The notes beneath the pieces were generated by a model. It saw only the letters and a list, made by a program, of their open reading frames with translations, had not been told where the DNA came from and searched no databases. DNA of 47,557 nucleotides from an uncultured Clostridium sp. (GTDB lineage: Bacteria > Bacillota > Clostridia > TANB77 > CAG-508): the NCBI GenBank assembly GCA_948468505.1, contig CAOKJE010000005.1, forward strand, positions 1 through 47,557. The letters are read 5' to 3'. Numbering within the stretch: position 1 is the first letter of the stretch; every line of letters starts with the position of its first letter. The translations under genes were made by a program, and so were the position numbers. Shown here piece after piece: positions 1 through 8,835 of this stretch.

Positions 1-2
1 AT

Positions 3-89
3 ATTAGAAAATATGGTATTTGCCGTGTTTGTTTTAGAGAATTAGCTCATAAAGGAGAGATTCCAGGTGTGAAAAAGGCTAGCTGGTAA
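3..89 (+). CDS. rpsN: 30S ribosomal protein S14, zinc type (3' end only)
   Basis: The window opens inside this gene; only the last 28 codons are visible. The peptide reads CRVCFRELAHKGEIPG and ends KKASW, the C-terminus of the short zinc-binding (type Z) S14 with the second CxxC pair of its zinc ribbon. S14 binds the 3' major domain of 16S rRNA in the small-subunit head. It sits directly upstream of rpsH, as in the conserved spc operon of Firmicutes. The start and first cysteine pair lie outside the window. Confidence 0.93.
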   Translation: MRKYGICRVCFRELAHKGEIPGVKKASW

Positions 90-216
90 AAATTTCGATA
101 AAATTAATCATCTTGCACATTTTCAATAATTTAATCAGATTTCGACGTACCAATGTACGCCTTCAACCTGCTTAAATTATCAAAAATGCACAATATAATC
201 AATTTTATCAAAATTT
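90..216 (+). repeat. Long imperfect hairpin element, copy 1
   Basis: The rpsN-rpsH gap is filled by an inverted repeat with arms of about 60 bases. The 5' arm contains ATCTTGCACATTTTC, the 3' arm contains AAAAATGCACAATAT, and the centre is CGTAC-CAAT-GTACG. The same architecture recurs at 1283-1404 and 11420-11547. Inside an operon transcript it would fold into a long stem; role unknown. Confidence 0.75.
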
Positions 217-305
217 GAGAAATTAGAAAAATAGAATTTGTATTAAGGATGAACACAAATGGGGAAAAACCCGTATTAAAAAGAAGAAAAGGAGGTAAGT
301 AATTA

Positions 306-704
306 ATGAACATTACAGATCCAATAGCAGATATGTTAACAAGAATTAGAAATGCAAATAGTTCAAAACATAAAACAGTTGATATTCCAGCTTCAAATAT
401 GAAACTAGGAATTGCTGAAATTTTATTCAAAGAAGGATATATAAAATCTTTCGAAGAAATTAAAGACGATACACAAGGAACCATTAGAGTTACTTTAAAG
501 TATGACGAAAACGGAACGAGAGTAATTGATGGTTTAAAAAGAATTAGTAAACCAGGTTTAAGAGTATATGCTTCTAAAGAAGAATTACCAAAAGTATTAA
601 ATGGTTTAGGAATTGCTATTATTTCTACATCAAAAGGATTAAAAACAGATAAAGAAGCAAGAGAATTAGGTGTTGGTGGAGAAGTATTAGCTTATATTTG
701 GTAA
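306..704 (+). CDS. rpsH: 30S ribosomal protein S8
   Basis: The product has 132 residues, normal for S8. It opens [18 protein letters not shown] and ends with the family motif [12 protein letters not shown]8 is a primary 16S rRNA binder in the central domain and, in other bacteria, a translational repressor of the spc operon. The start has an AAGGAGG site just upstream. It lies between rpsN and rplF as expected. There is no in-frame CGG codon; the CGG near 509 spans the Asn-Gly codons AAC GGA. Confidence 0.98.
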   Translation: MNITDPIADMLTRIRNANSSKHKTVDIPASNMKLGIAEILFKEGYIKSFEEIKDDTQGTIRVTLKYDENGTRVIDGLKRISKPGLRVYASKEELPKVLNGLGIAIISTSKGLKTDKEARELGVGGEVLAYIW

Positions 705-744
705 TAATAGATGGTAATCATTAAAAAGGAGGGAAAATGTAACA

Positions 745-1281
745 ATGTCAAGAATAGGAAATAAACCGATTACAGTACCAGCAGAAGTGCAAGTTAAAAT
801 GGATGGACAAAATATTACTGTAACAGGACCAAAAGGTACATTAGAAAGAGAAATACATAAAAATATTTCTGTTAAAATGGAAGAAAATACAATTACAGTA
901 GAAAGAAAAAATGACGAACCAGCTAACAGAAGTTTACATGGCTTAACAAGAACATTAATTAACAACATGATTGTTGGTGTAACAACTGCTTATAGTAGAG
1001 AATTACAAATTAATGGTGTTGGATATAGAGTAGCAAAACAAGGAAATAATTTAAATTTAACGTTAGGTTATTCACATCCAGTTATTTTTGAAGCACCAGA
1101 AGGAATCACTTTTGATGTTCCAAATCCAAATACAATTATCGTTAATGGTATTGATAAGGAATTAGTAGGTCAAACAGCAGCTGTTATTAGAATGAAAAGA
1201 CCACCTGAGGTATATAGAGGTAAAGGTATCAAATATGCTGAAGAGGTTATTAGACGTAAGGAAGGTAAGACTGGTAAATAA
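745..1281 (+). CDS. rplF: 50S ribosomal protein L6
   Basis: The product has 178 residues and starts MSRIGNKPITVP. It has the two repeated L6 domains, the NGVGYR segment after the first domain, and the C-terminal PPEVYRGKGIKYAEE signature, ending in a basic tail. L6 binds 23S rRNA helix 97 near the factor-binding site. An AAAAGGAGGG ribosome binding site precedes the ATG. It is followed by a hairpin element and then rplR. No frame disruption and no in-frame CGG. Confidence 0.98.
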   Translation: MSRIGNKPITVPAEVQVKMDGQNITVTGPKGTLEREIHKNISVKMEENTITVERKNDEPANRSLHGLTRTLINNMIVGVTTAYSRELQINGVGYRVAKQGNNLNLTLGYSHPVIFEAPEGITFDVPNPNTIIVNGIDKELVGQTAAVIRMKRPPEVYRGKGIKYAEEVIRRKEGKTGK

Positions 1282-1282
1282 A

Positions 1283-1404
1283 TTTTAATGAAATTCAGTA
1301 TCTTGCACATTTTCGATATTGATTTCAAACTTCAATGTACCAATGTACACCTTCGGCTTGTAATCAATTTCAAAAATGCACAATATACTAAATTTGATTA
1401 AAAT
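1283..1404 (+). repeat. Long imperfect hairpin element, copy 2
   Basis: The rplF-rplR gap holds an inverted repeat of about 58-base arms (TTTTAATGAAATT at the start, AAATTTGATTAAAA at the end) around AATGTAC-CAAT-GTACA. It shares ATCTTGCACATTTTC and AAAAATGCACAATAT with copy 1. The stem would sit in the mRNA between L6 and L18. Confidence 0.75.
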
Positions 1405-1432
1405 TAAGCTTTTTTAAGAAAGGAGAAGAAAA

Positions 1433-1792
1433 ATGGTTAAAAAGACAGATAGAAAAATGGAAAGAACCAGAAGACACATTCGTGTTAGAAGAAAAGTATC
1501 TGGAACAGCCGATAGACCAAGATTATGTGTATATAGAAGTAACACTAATTTATATGTACAAATTATCGACGATGTGGAAGCAAACACATTAGTTGCAGCT
1601 TCAACATTAGATAAAGAAATAAAAACCAAACATGCTAATAAAGCAGCAGCAAAAGAATTAGGAGCCCTAATTGCTAAAAAAGCAGCTGATAAAAAAATCG
1701 AAACAGTAGTTTTTGATCGTGGTGGATACATCTATCACGGTGTAGTAAAAGAATTAGCAGAAGCAGCAAGAGAAGGCGGACTTAAATTCTAG
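1433..1792 (+). CDS. rplR: 50S ribosomal protein L18
   Basis: The product has 119 residues, the usual length for L18. It has a very basic N-terminus ([19 protein letters not shown]), then [14 protein letters not shown], and the C-terminal [23 protein letters not shown] typical of the family. L18 carries 5S rRNA into the central protuberance together with L5. An AAAGGAG site precedes the ATG. It follows the hairpin element at 1283-1404 and precedes rpsE. Confidence 0.98.
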   Translation: MVKKTDRKMERTRRHIRVRRKVSGTADRPRLCVYRSNTNLYVQIIDDVEANTLVAASTLDKEIKTKHANKAAAKELGALIAKKAADKKIETVVFDRGGYIYHGVVKELAEAAREGGLKF

Positions 1793-1830
1793 TCATGAAT
1801 AAAAAGGAAAAGGAGGATTAACAAAACCCT

Positions 1831-2316
1831 ATGGAAGAAAAAAATGAATTAAAAGAAAAAGTTGTTGCTATTAATAGAGTTGCTAAAGTTGTTAAAGGTG
1901 GTAGGACCTTTAGATTTAGTGCTGTAGTAGTAGTAGGAGACGAAAACGGTCATGTAGGTGTTGGAAATGGTAAAGCATCAGAAGTTCCAGATGCTATCAA
2001 AAAAGCAATTCAAGAAGCGAAAAAGAACTTAGTAGAAGTACCAATCGTAGAAACAACCGTACCTCATGAATATGTTGGAACTTTTGGAAGCGCTAAAGTT
2101 ATGTTAAAACCAGCAGCAGTTGGTACTGGAATTATTGCAGGAGGAAGCGTTAGACCAGTAATGGAACTAGCTGGATACAAAAACATAAGAACAAAAGTTA
2201 TTGGAACCAACAACCCAAGAAACGTTGTTCATGCTACTATTGAAGGTTTAAAAGCAATGCAAACTATAGAGCAAGTAGCCAAAAAAAGAGGTAAAAAAGT
2301 AGAAGATATTTTATAA
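1831..2316 (+). CDS. rpsE: 30S ribosomal protein S5
   Basis: The product has 161 residues with the double-stranded RNA-binding-like N-domain ([19 protein letters not shown]) and the C-domain motif [19 protein letters not shown]5 lines the mRNA entry channel and affects decoding accuracy. The AGGAGG site at 1811 is about 14 bases upstream, rather far, but no better start is seen. In most bacteria rpmD (L30) follows directly; here the next gene is rplO after 37 bases. Confidence 0.98.
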   Translation: MEEKNELKEKVVAINRVAKVVKGGRTFRFSAVVVVGDENGHVGVGNGKASEVPDAIKKAIQEAKKNLVEVPIVETTVPHEYVGTFGSAKVMLKPAAVGTGIIAGGSVRPVMELAGYKNIRTKVIGTNNPRNVVHATIEGLKAMQTIEQVAKKRGKKVEDIL

Positions 2317-2353
2317 AAAGAGTAAATCAAAAAAGAGGAGGTGCGAAGACAAA

Positions 2354-2788
2354 ATGAAACTAAACGAATTAAAACCAGCTGTAAAAAAAGTGAAAAGAAA
2401 TAGAGTAGGACGTGGAATGGCTTCTGGAAACGGAAAAACATCTGGAAGAGGACATAAAGGTCAAAAAGCAAGAAGCGGTGGAGGAGTAAGACGTGGTTTC
2501 GAAGGTGGTCAAACACCATTATATAGACGTCTACCAAAAAGAGGATTCACCAATATTCATGCAAAAACTTATACAGAAGTAACTCTAAAAATGTTAAATA
2601 AATCAAAAGCAACAGATGTTACAGCCCAAAGCCTATTAGAAGAGGGAATCATTGGAAAAATCAATGATGGAATCGTAGTTTTAGCAACAGGAAAATTAGA
2701 GAAAAAATTAAATATTAAAGCCAAAAGATTTACAGCAAAAGCCAAAGAAGAAATCGAAGCTTTAGGCGGAAAGGCTGAGGTGATTTAG
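2354..2788 (+). CDS. rplO: 50S ribosomal protein L15
   Basis: The product has 144 residues. It begins MKLNELKPA and has the glycine- and basic-rich N-terminal extension ([21 protein letters not shown]) that threads into 23S rRNA, then a globular C-domain ending GGKAEVI. A strong GAGGAGGTG site precedes the ATG. Its stop codon abuts the TTG start of secY, so the two genes are translationally coupled. No in-frame CGG. Confidence 0.98.
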   Translation: MKLNELKPAVKKVKRNRVGRGMASGNGKTSGRGHKGQKARSGGGVRRGFEGGQTPLYRRLPKRGFTNIHAKTYTEVTLKMLNKSKATDVTAQSLLEEGIIGKINDGIVVLATGKLEKKLNIKAKRFTAKAKEEIEALGGKAEVI

Positions 2789-4108
2789 TTGTTTAAAACA
2801 ATCAAAAATGCGTTAAAAACACCTGATGTAAGAAAAAGATTATTATATACACTAATATTAATTGTGGTATTTAGATTAGGATGCTATATTACCGTACCAG
2901 GAGTTAATAATATAGCATTAAGCGAAGCAATGTCTAACACAAATGGAATTGCAGGACTAATTGATATGATTTCAGGAGGAGCATTTTCAAGATTTTCTGT
3001 TTTTGCTATGTCAATCAGCCCATATATTACAGCATCCATTGTTATCCAATTATTAGCTATGATAATTCCATCTTTAGAAAAATTAACAAAAGAAGGTGGA
3101 GAAGCAGGAAGACAAAAAATTAATAAATATACCAAAATATTAACACTTGTACTAGCTTTCGTAGAAGCAATTGGAGTATATTTATCTTACAAAGCTTCTG
3201 GCATATTCGTAAACCAAGAATTCTTAACAGGAGCCTTAGTAGTAACTGGATTAGTTGCTGGAACTTCTGTCCTTATGTGGTTAGGAGACCAAATTACCAA
3301 TAAAGGAATTGGAAATGGAATTTCATTATTAATCTTCATTGGTATAATTTCGAGATTACCAAGTGGAGTAACAACACTATGGAATTTAATGATGCAAGAA
3401 GCAGGATTTAGTACAACAGGACTATTAACAGCCCTAGGAATTATAGTAGGAGCTTTAGTGTTAGTAGCAGGAGTTGTATTTGTACAACAAGCAGAAAGAA
3501 GAGTACCAGTACAATACTCTAAAAAAGTAGTAGGAAGAAAAATGGTAGGAGCACAAAGTACACACATTCCATTAAAACTTGCTATGGCAGGGGTAATGCC
3601 AGTTATCTTTGCTTCATCTTTTATGACATTTCCAGCTATGATTATTCAAATTTTTGTACCAGATATAGCAAATCAAACAGGCTTTTTAGCAGGATTATAT
3701 AATTTCTCAATTGCTACATCTACATCAAATGTAGGAATTGGATATTCCATTGCAAATGCCATTGTTTATTTACTATTAATTGTTGGATTTACCTTTTTCT
3801 ATACTTATGCAACCTTTAATCCAGCAGAAGTATCTAACAATATCAAGAAAAATGGTGGATTCATACCAGGAATCAGAGCAGGTAGACCAACAACAGAATA
3901 TTTGTCTTCTATTATATCAAAACTAACCATGTTTGGAGGAATATTCTTATCAATTATTGCGATTCTACCAATGCTATTAAGATTTACGAATTTAAATATT
4001 GCATTTGGTGGTACATCTATCTTAATCGTTGTAGGTGTTGCATTAGAAACGGTACAACAATTAGAATCTCAATTAGCAATGAGACACTATAAAGGATTTT
4101 TAGAATAG
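2789..4108 (+). CDS. secY: Protein translocase subunit SecY
   Basis: The product has 439 residues with ten predicted membrane segments. It forms the protein-conducting channel with SecE and SecG. Recognisable parts are the N-terminal MFKTIKNALKTPDVRKRLLYT, the plug region, GNGISLLIFIGI, the basic cytoplasmic loop QQAERRVPVQYSKK, and a C-terminal MRHYKGFLE. The start is TTG, directly after the rplO stop, with GAGGTGA upstream. Normally adk follows; here a terminator and an accessory island follow instead. Confidence 0.97.
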   Translation: MFKTIKNALKTPDVRKRLLYTLILIVVFRLGCYITVPGVNNIALSEAMSNTNGIAGLIDMISGGAFSRFSVFAMSISPYITASIVIQLLAMIIPSLEKLTKEGGEAGRQKINKYTKILTLVLAFVEAIGVYLSYKASGIFVNQEFLTGALVVTGLVAGTSVLMWLGDQITNKGIGNGISLLIFIGIISRLPSGVTTLWNLMMQEAGFSTTGLLTALGIIVGALVLVAGVVFVQQAERRVPVQYSKKVVGRKMVGAQSTHIPLKLAMAGVMPVIFASSFMTFPAMIIQIFVPDIANQTGFLAGLYNFSIATSTSNVGIGYSIANAIVYLLLIVGFTFFYTYATFNPAEVSNNIKKNGGFIPGIRAGRPTTEYLSSIISKLTMFGGIFLSIIAILPMLLRFTNLNIAFGGTSILIVVGVALETVQQLESQLAMRHYKGFLE

Positions 4109-4123
4109 AATAAATATAGAAAA

Positions 4124-4155
4124 AACCGTACTATTTTATAGCACGGCTTTTTTTG
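4124..4155 (+). terminator. Intrinsic terminator after secY
   Basis: An imperfect CCGTAC...GCACGG stem is followed by a run of T. It would end the spc transcript before the accessory genes. A near copy lies after the Rpn-like gene at 7080-7109. Confidence 0.8.
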
Positions 4156-4197
4156 TGGGGTTGTGATTGGTAAGAAGAAATAAACTCGTACAAAAAG

Positions 4198-4226
4198 TTG
4201 ACTTAATTCCTGTTTATTAATAAAAT
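4198..4226 (+). promoter_or_regulatory. Sigma-A-type promoter of the first prepilin gene
   Basis: TTGACT (4198-4203), 17-bp spacer, TAAAAT (4221-4226), about 70 bases ahead of the ATG at 4299. The same promoter is duplicated at 7152-7180. Confidence 0.7.
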
Positions 4227-4298
4227 ATGAGTGCAAGTGAAAAGAGGTATACTAGGATAAAAAAGAGTAAAAAATAGAACAAAGGAGAAGAATTTGGA

Positions 4299-5857
4299 AT
4301 GATAAGTATAACAAACTTAAGGAAAAAAGAAACAGGAATTACCTTAATTGCGCTAATAATAACAATAATTGTATTATTGATTCTAGCAGCAGTATCAATT
4401 GCGACATTAACAGGCGAAAATGGAATCCTCGGAAAAGGAACCAAAGCAACAGAGGAAACAAAAAAGGCAACAGCAAAAGAAATTCTAGCAATAACATTAC
4501 TAGGAGCTGGTCAAGAAAAGTATACCAATAGTGACTATAATCAAAACGAATGGTTGGATACCTATATAAAAGAACAAAATAAAGAGCATGATATTAACAT
4601 CGATGGAGATATTGTATATATTGATGGTTGGGGATTTGAGATAGATAGAAGTATACCAACAATTAAAGAAGAACTAGGAAAAAGTGGGAAAGATACTAGT
4701 ATTCAAATTAATTTAAAACAAGCACAGTACCAGTTAAAGAAAATGGAAAATATACCATTGAAAAGGAAGTACAAGAAAGTGGAAATTACGAGATAACAGC
4801 AATAGCAAATGACGATAAATGGAATACAGCAACGATAGAAGAAACAGAAGAAATTCCAATTTATGATAAAGAAGATATGGCGTTATTTAGAGATTTGGTT
4901 AACGCAGGAAATACTTTTGAAGGGAAAACAGTAGTATTAAAAAATGATATTGACTTAGAAGGCTCTAAGAATAATCAATGGACACCAATAGGTACAAATG
5001 AGACCCCATTTGAAGGAGTTTTTGATGGAAACAATAAAACAATTCAAGGACTATATATGGACAGAAGTGATATAAGGTGGATGGGATTATTTATGAAAGC
5101 ATCTAAAGGAGAAATCAAAAGAATAAAAATACAAGATTGTTATATGAATAGTACATGGAATAATCCTACACAATCTGCTTATATAGGAGGCATAGTAGGC
5201 TGGGGAGAGAATGTGAAGCAATGTTCTGTTACAGGGTCTTTGTCTTTTAACTATGAAGATGATGTGATTGTAGATACTTGGATATTAGCAATTGGTGGAA
5301 TTATAGGTAGTGCTTCAATTAATTTGCCTGATATTCAAGAATGTTATAATGGTGCTAATATTTTGATTTTTGTAAAGAAAACATCTAGTACAGCTACGAC
5401 TATTTATGCAGGAGGAATTACATCATTAATAAACAATGGAACGATAAAAGATTGTTATAATGATGGAGATATTACTATTTTTAATGCAAGTACACAAAAA
5501 AATCTTTTTATAGGAGGAGTAGCTGGAATAAATCATGCTGTTTCCAAAATAGAAAATGCTTATAATCTGGGAACTATAAATGCAGTGGGAGATGTAGGAG
5601 GTATTTTAGGTAAAATTGGTTCTGAAACAGCTAATATTAATAACTGCTACTATTTAAATAACTGTGGAGGAAGCAACGTAAATGGAGGAATAGCGGTAAC
5701 ACAAGGACAGATACAAAAACCGACTTTTGCTAATATCTTAAATAAAAAAGAAACCTATTCCAATACTTTAGATTGGACAAGTAAGTACCAAGAAGGAGAA
5801 GGATTGCCATGGAGATATAAAGGAAATAGAACCGTTTTAAAATGGCAGATGGATTAG
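4299..5857 (+). CDS. Prepilin-like surface protein with GLUG-type repeats, one -1 frame change
   Basis: The N-terminus is a type IV prepilin signal: short basic leader, then GITLIALIITIIVLLILAA, with expected cleavage at G|I, followed by the clostridial LTGENGIL segment. The zero frame stops at 4796. The protein continues in the -1 frame from about 4718 (reading TSTVPVKENGKYTIEKE) to 5857, giving about 519 residues. The change lies exactly on a phased slippery heptamer T TTA AAA (4712-4718). The C-terminal half has repeated GGIVGW, GGIIGS, GGITSL, GGVAG and GGILGK units with CYN/AYN strands, like the GLUG adhesin repeats. A lost A, phase variation or programmed -1 shifting are all possible. 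Confidence 0.75.
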
Positions 5858-6257
5858 ACCTGTAAAAGATAAAAATAAAAGGATGGGAAAGGGAATTTAT
5901 AAAAAGTAGAAAAATGTCGAAAATTGCGATAAAAAATACTTGTGAAAGTATTGCAGTTTTTGGCATTTTGTGGTTTAATAAATATATGCAATTTTGTTTC
6001 AAATATTGCATAAAATAAAATTTTTTCTATAATAATGATTTATTTTATAAAAATTTTAATGATTTAATTTCTTAAATCCATAAATTCCAAAAAATTAAAA
6101 AACCAACTAAATCAATGTTTATATGTTTTATTATTAAATTATAGTTCTAAAATTTTATGTTCCAATATTTCTAACAAAAAAGCAAATAAATGTAAAATTT
6201 TACAGAAAAGTTCTTGCCAAAAACAAACTTTTTTAGTAGAATTAGAAAGGAAGGACT
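5858..6257 (+). other. AT-rich gap without a recognisable gene
   Basis: About 400 very AT-rich bases between the GLUG-type gene and the Rpn-like gene. I see no convincing open frame, RNA gene or strong terminator. A TTGCCA/TAGAAT pair at 6214-6242 has a 17-bp spacer but lies too near the next ATG to be a normal promoter. Confidence 0.6.
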
Positions 6258-7076
6258 ATGGTAAAAACAAAAATACCAATTACAAATGATTACATATTTA
6301 AAAAAATATTTTCAAAGAAGGGGAATGAAAGCATCCTAAAAGATTTTTTGATTGCTATTTTAGAAATACCAATCGAAAAAGTAGAAGTACAAGCAGAAGT
6401 GACATTAGAAAAGCAGTTAGAAGAGAACAAATTAGGAAGACTGGATATCTTAGCTATTATGAATGATAACACAGTTGTTAATGTGGAAGTACAGGTATTA
6501 AATCCTAATAATTTTATTGAAAGAACTTTATACTATTGGTCGGGAAATTATTATAATAACCTAACAGCAGGAGAAAATTATAGAAAAGTAAAAAAGACAA
6601 TAGCTATTAATATTCTAGATTATGAACAATTTAAAGAAGGACCATTTCATGAAATAGCAAGAATAAGGAGAGACTATCAAAACAAAATATTAACAGACAA
6701 ATTGGAAATACATTTTGTTCAAATTCCTAAGTTTATCAAAGAAAAAAGAGAAACAAAAACAAAATTGGAGCAATGGATGCAGTTTATCAGCCAAACAAAT
6801 CAAAAGGAGGTAGAATTAGCCATGAAGGAAAACAAAGAAATAAAAAAGGCTAATGACGAATACGAATATTTAACAGGAGAAGAGGCAGAAAGAAGAATTG
6901 CATTTTTAAGAGATAAAGCAATAAGAGACGAAAAAAGCATAAGAGAAGGAGCTATGGAAGAAGGAGAAAGAAAAAAGCAAATAGAAATAGCAAAAGAACT
7001 TTTAAAAATGGGAATGAAAATAGAAGACATAGAAAGAGCAACAAAACTAACAAAAGAAGAAATAGAAAAACTGTAA
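6258..7076 (+). CDS. Rpn-family PD-(D/E)XK nuclease/putative transposase
   Basis: The product has 272 residues. It opens with the family signature (ITNDYIFKKIF), then LGRLDILAIMNDNTVVNVEVQV, which carries the D...ExQ nuclease core (D in LDI, E in VEVQ), followed by RTLYYWSGNYYNNL. The C-terminal 100 residues are charged and helical, ending with the KLTKEEIEKL motif common in Rpn/PDDEXK_2 proteins. E. coli RpnA-type enzymes are DNA endonucleases that promote RecA-independent recombination. It lies between two prepilin genes with duplicated 5' ends, which fits a role in rearrangement. An AGGAAGG site precedes the ATG. Confidence 0.85.
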   Translation: MVKTKIPITNDYIFKKIFSKKGNESILKDFLIAILEIPIEKVEVQAEVTLEKQLEENKLGRLDILAIMNDNTVVNVEVQVLNPNNFIERTLYYWSGNYYNNLTAGENYRKVKKTIAINILDYEQFKEGPFHEIARIRRDYQNKILTDKLEIHFVQIPKFIKEKRETKTKLEQWMQFISQTNQKEVELAMKENKEIKKANDEYEYLTGEEAERRIAFLRDKAIRDEKSIREGAMEEGERKKQIEIAKELLKMGMKIEDIERATKLTKEEIEKL

Positions 7077-7079
7077 AAA

Positions 7080-7109
7080 AACCGTACTATCTAAAGTACG
7101 GCTTTTTTG
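7080..7109 (+). terminator. Intrinsic terminator after the Rpn-like gene
   Basis: CCGTACTA...TAAAGTACGG stem followed by T6, just after the stop codon at 7076. Confidence 0.85.
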
Positions 7110-7151
7110 TAGAATTATGATTTATAAGAAGAAATGAACTCGTACAAAAGG

Positions 7152-7180
7152 TTGACTTAATTTCAGTTTATTAATAAAAT
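7152..7180 (+). promoter_or_regulatory. Sigma-A-type promoter of the second prepilin gene
   Basis: TTGACT (7152-7157), 17-bp spacer, TAAAAT (7175-7180), duplicated from 4198-4226. Confidence 0.7.
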
Positions 7181-7251
7181 ATGAGTGCAAGTGAAAAGAG
7201 GTATACTAGGATAAAAAAGAGTAAAAATAGAACAAAGGAGAAGAATTTGGA

Positions 7252-8698
7252 ATGATAAGTATAACAAATTTAAGGAAAAAAGAAACAGGAATTACCTTAA
7301 TTGCATTAGTAATAACAATAATTATATTATTGATTCTAGCAGCTGTATCAATTGCAACCCTAACAGGAGAAAATGGAATCCTAAAAAAGGCAGACAACGC
7401 AAAAACTACAACAATAGTTGAGGAAGAAAAAGAACAAATCAAATTAGCCTATAATGCAATATTGGCAGACAAAATGGAAAACGGAAACAAAGAAACGACA
7501 AAAGCAAAAGAAATAGAAACAGAATTAAAAAAGCAAAATTCGGATGTGACAGTAGCAAAGAAAGAAGGAGAAGAAAATAAGATAGAAGTAACTTTCAATA
7601 AAACTAAAAATAAATATACAATAGATGGCAAAACAGGAGAAATAACAGGTCCAGTAAGGGGAGGAGAAAATCCAGAATCACCATGGAATACAGGAAAAAC
7701 AGTAAAAGAGGCAAAAGAACAAGACAAACCATATGAAAACAAAACAACCATACAAGACGAATTTGGAAATAGTATAGTAATCCCAGAAAAATTTAAAGTG
7801 GGGCAAGAATCTGCAGATAATGTAACAGGTGGGGTAGTAATTGAAGATGCTACAACCAATGAAGATGGAACACCAACTGATACAAATGGAAGTGAATTTG
7901 TGTGGATACCAGCAGGAACAGTATATACTAATGCAGAACAAACCCAAAGCACAATAATTACTTTGGGAAGATATGTATTTAAAGAAGATGGAACCATTGA
8001 TACTGCATTATCCAAAACAGAACCAGATGGTCAATTAAAAAGAACTTCAAGTGATACGCACTATTATATAGAGGGACTAAAAGATAGTGAAACAGGTAAT
8101 ACACATGCTAAAGATATTGAAGCATTTAGAAAAAGTGCAAATGATAATAAAGGATATTATATAGGTAGATACGAAGCAAGAGTAAAAAATAAAAGAGAAG
8201 CTAAAACAGAAGATGATACTGAATTAGAAAAAGTAAATGTGAAAAAAGATAATTATATTTATAACTATGTAACACAACCACAAGCAGCAAAATTAGCAGG
8301 AGAAATGTATGGACAAGATAAAACATTTACGAGTGATTTAATGAATAGTTATGCATGGGATACAGCAATTGTATTTTTACAAGAATTTGATAACAGAAAA
8401 GATAAAACGTTAGCTTATTCTAGACAAAATAGTTTAAATACAGAAAGTCTAGCAGAGAAGGGAACTAATAATTTAATAAATGCGGAACAGCAGGATAAAA
8501 TATGTAATATATGGGATATGGCAAGTAATAGTTACGAATTGACAACAGAAACAGCTACCTGTACTGACAATCCTTGTACTGATAGAGGAGGATTTTATAA
8601 ATTTTCCTTTGGACGGCAATTGTGCAAGTTTTCGTGGCTATCGTAGCGAGACTTTTGCTTGCGACTTTGAATCTTTCAGAGTCATACTTTATATATAA
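7252..8698 (+). CDS. Prepilin-like surface protein with FGE/C-type-lectin-like C-terminus; one CGG +1 site
   Basis: The prepilin signal (GITLIALVITIIILLILAA, then LTGENGIL) is nearly identical to that at 4299. A helical linker and a C-terminal FGE-sulfatase-like domain follow: FVWIPAGTVY, GYYIGRYEAR, NSYAWDTAIVFLQEF and ICNIWDMASNSYE. In the zero frame the protein ends early after an in-frame CGG at 8614-8616. Skipping the C reads GGC and continues ASFRGYRSET to a terminal FESFRVILYI, colinear with the end of the related protein at 31959-33620. Stop becomes TAA 8696-8698, about 481 residues. Likely an exported, displayed ligand-binding protein; ligand unknown. Confidence 0.82.
8552..8692 (+). 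other. Candidate variable region of the FGE-like domain
   Basis: The last 45 codons after CNIWDMAS are rich in NNT and NNC codons (TGT, AGT, TTT, CGT, GGC, TAT, AGC, TGC, GAC), unlike the A-ending usage of the rest of the gene. The position and fold match variable regions of retroelement-diversified C-type-lectin proteins. No template repeat or reverse transcriptase is in the window. Confidence 0.4.
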
Positions 8699-8704
8699 AA
8701 CATC

Positions 8705-8727
8705 ACGCCACTTATGTGGCGTTTTTG
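8705..8727 (+). terminator. Intrinsic terminator after the FGE-like gene
   Basis: ACGCCAC-TTAT-GTGGCGT stem followed by TTTT, seven bases after the recoded stop. A hairpin here would also suit the element found just downstream of retroelement variable regions. Confidence 0.75.
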
Positions 8728-8768
8728 TGTGTTTCAAAACACAAAAACATCCAAAACTCAAAAAAAGC

Positions 8769-8797
8769 TTGCCATTTTCCAGTTAATGTAGTACAAT
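8769..8797 (+). promoter_or_regulatory. Promoter of adk-map
   Basis: TTGCCA (8769-8774), 17-bp spacer, TACAAT (8792-8797), 38 bases before the adk ATG. It would restore transcription downstream of the accessory island. Confidence 0.65.
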
Positions 8798-8835
8798 AAG
8801 GTTTGTTAAAAATAGAGAAAAGGGAGAGATTTATT

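Larger units (their letters stand above)
4123..4430 (+). repeat. Direct repeat, copy 1 (terminator, promoter and prepilin 5' end)
   Basis: About 300 bases here are nearly identical to 7076-7385. The shared block runs from the terminator stem through the promoter and ribosome binding site to the codons for GENGIL of the prepilin gene, after which the two genes diverge. The pair flanks the Rpn-like gene. Confidence 0.85.
7076..7385 (+). repeat. Direct repeat, copy 2 (terminator, promoter and prepilin 5' end)
   Basis: Second copy of the block at 4123-4430. It contains the terminator stem, the TTGACT/TAAAAT promoter, the AAAGGAG site and the first 40 or so codons of the prepilin gene with only scattered differences. 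Confidence 0.85.

Noticed and set aside
5858-6257. A short gene or regulatory RNA in the 400-base AT-rich gap
   Set aside because: No supported frame, no stable stem and no convincing promoter were seen.
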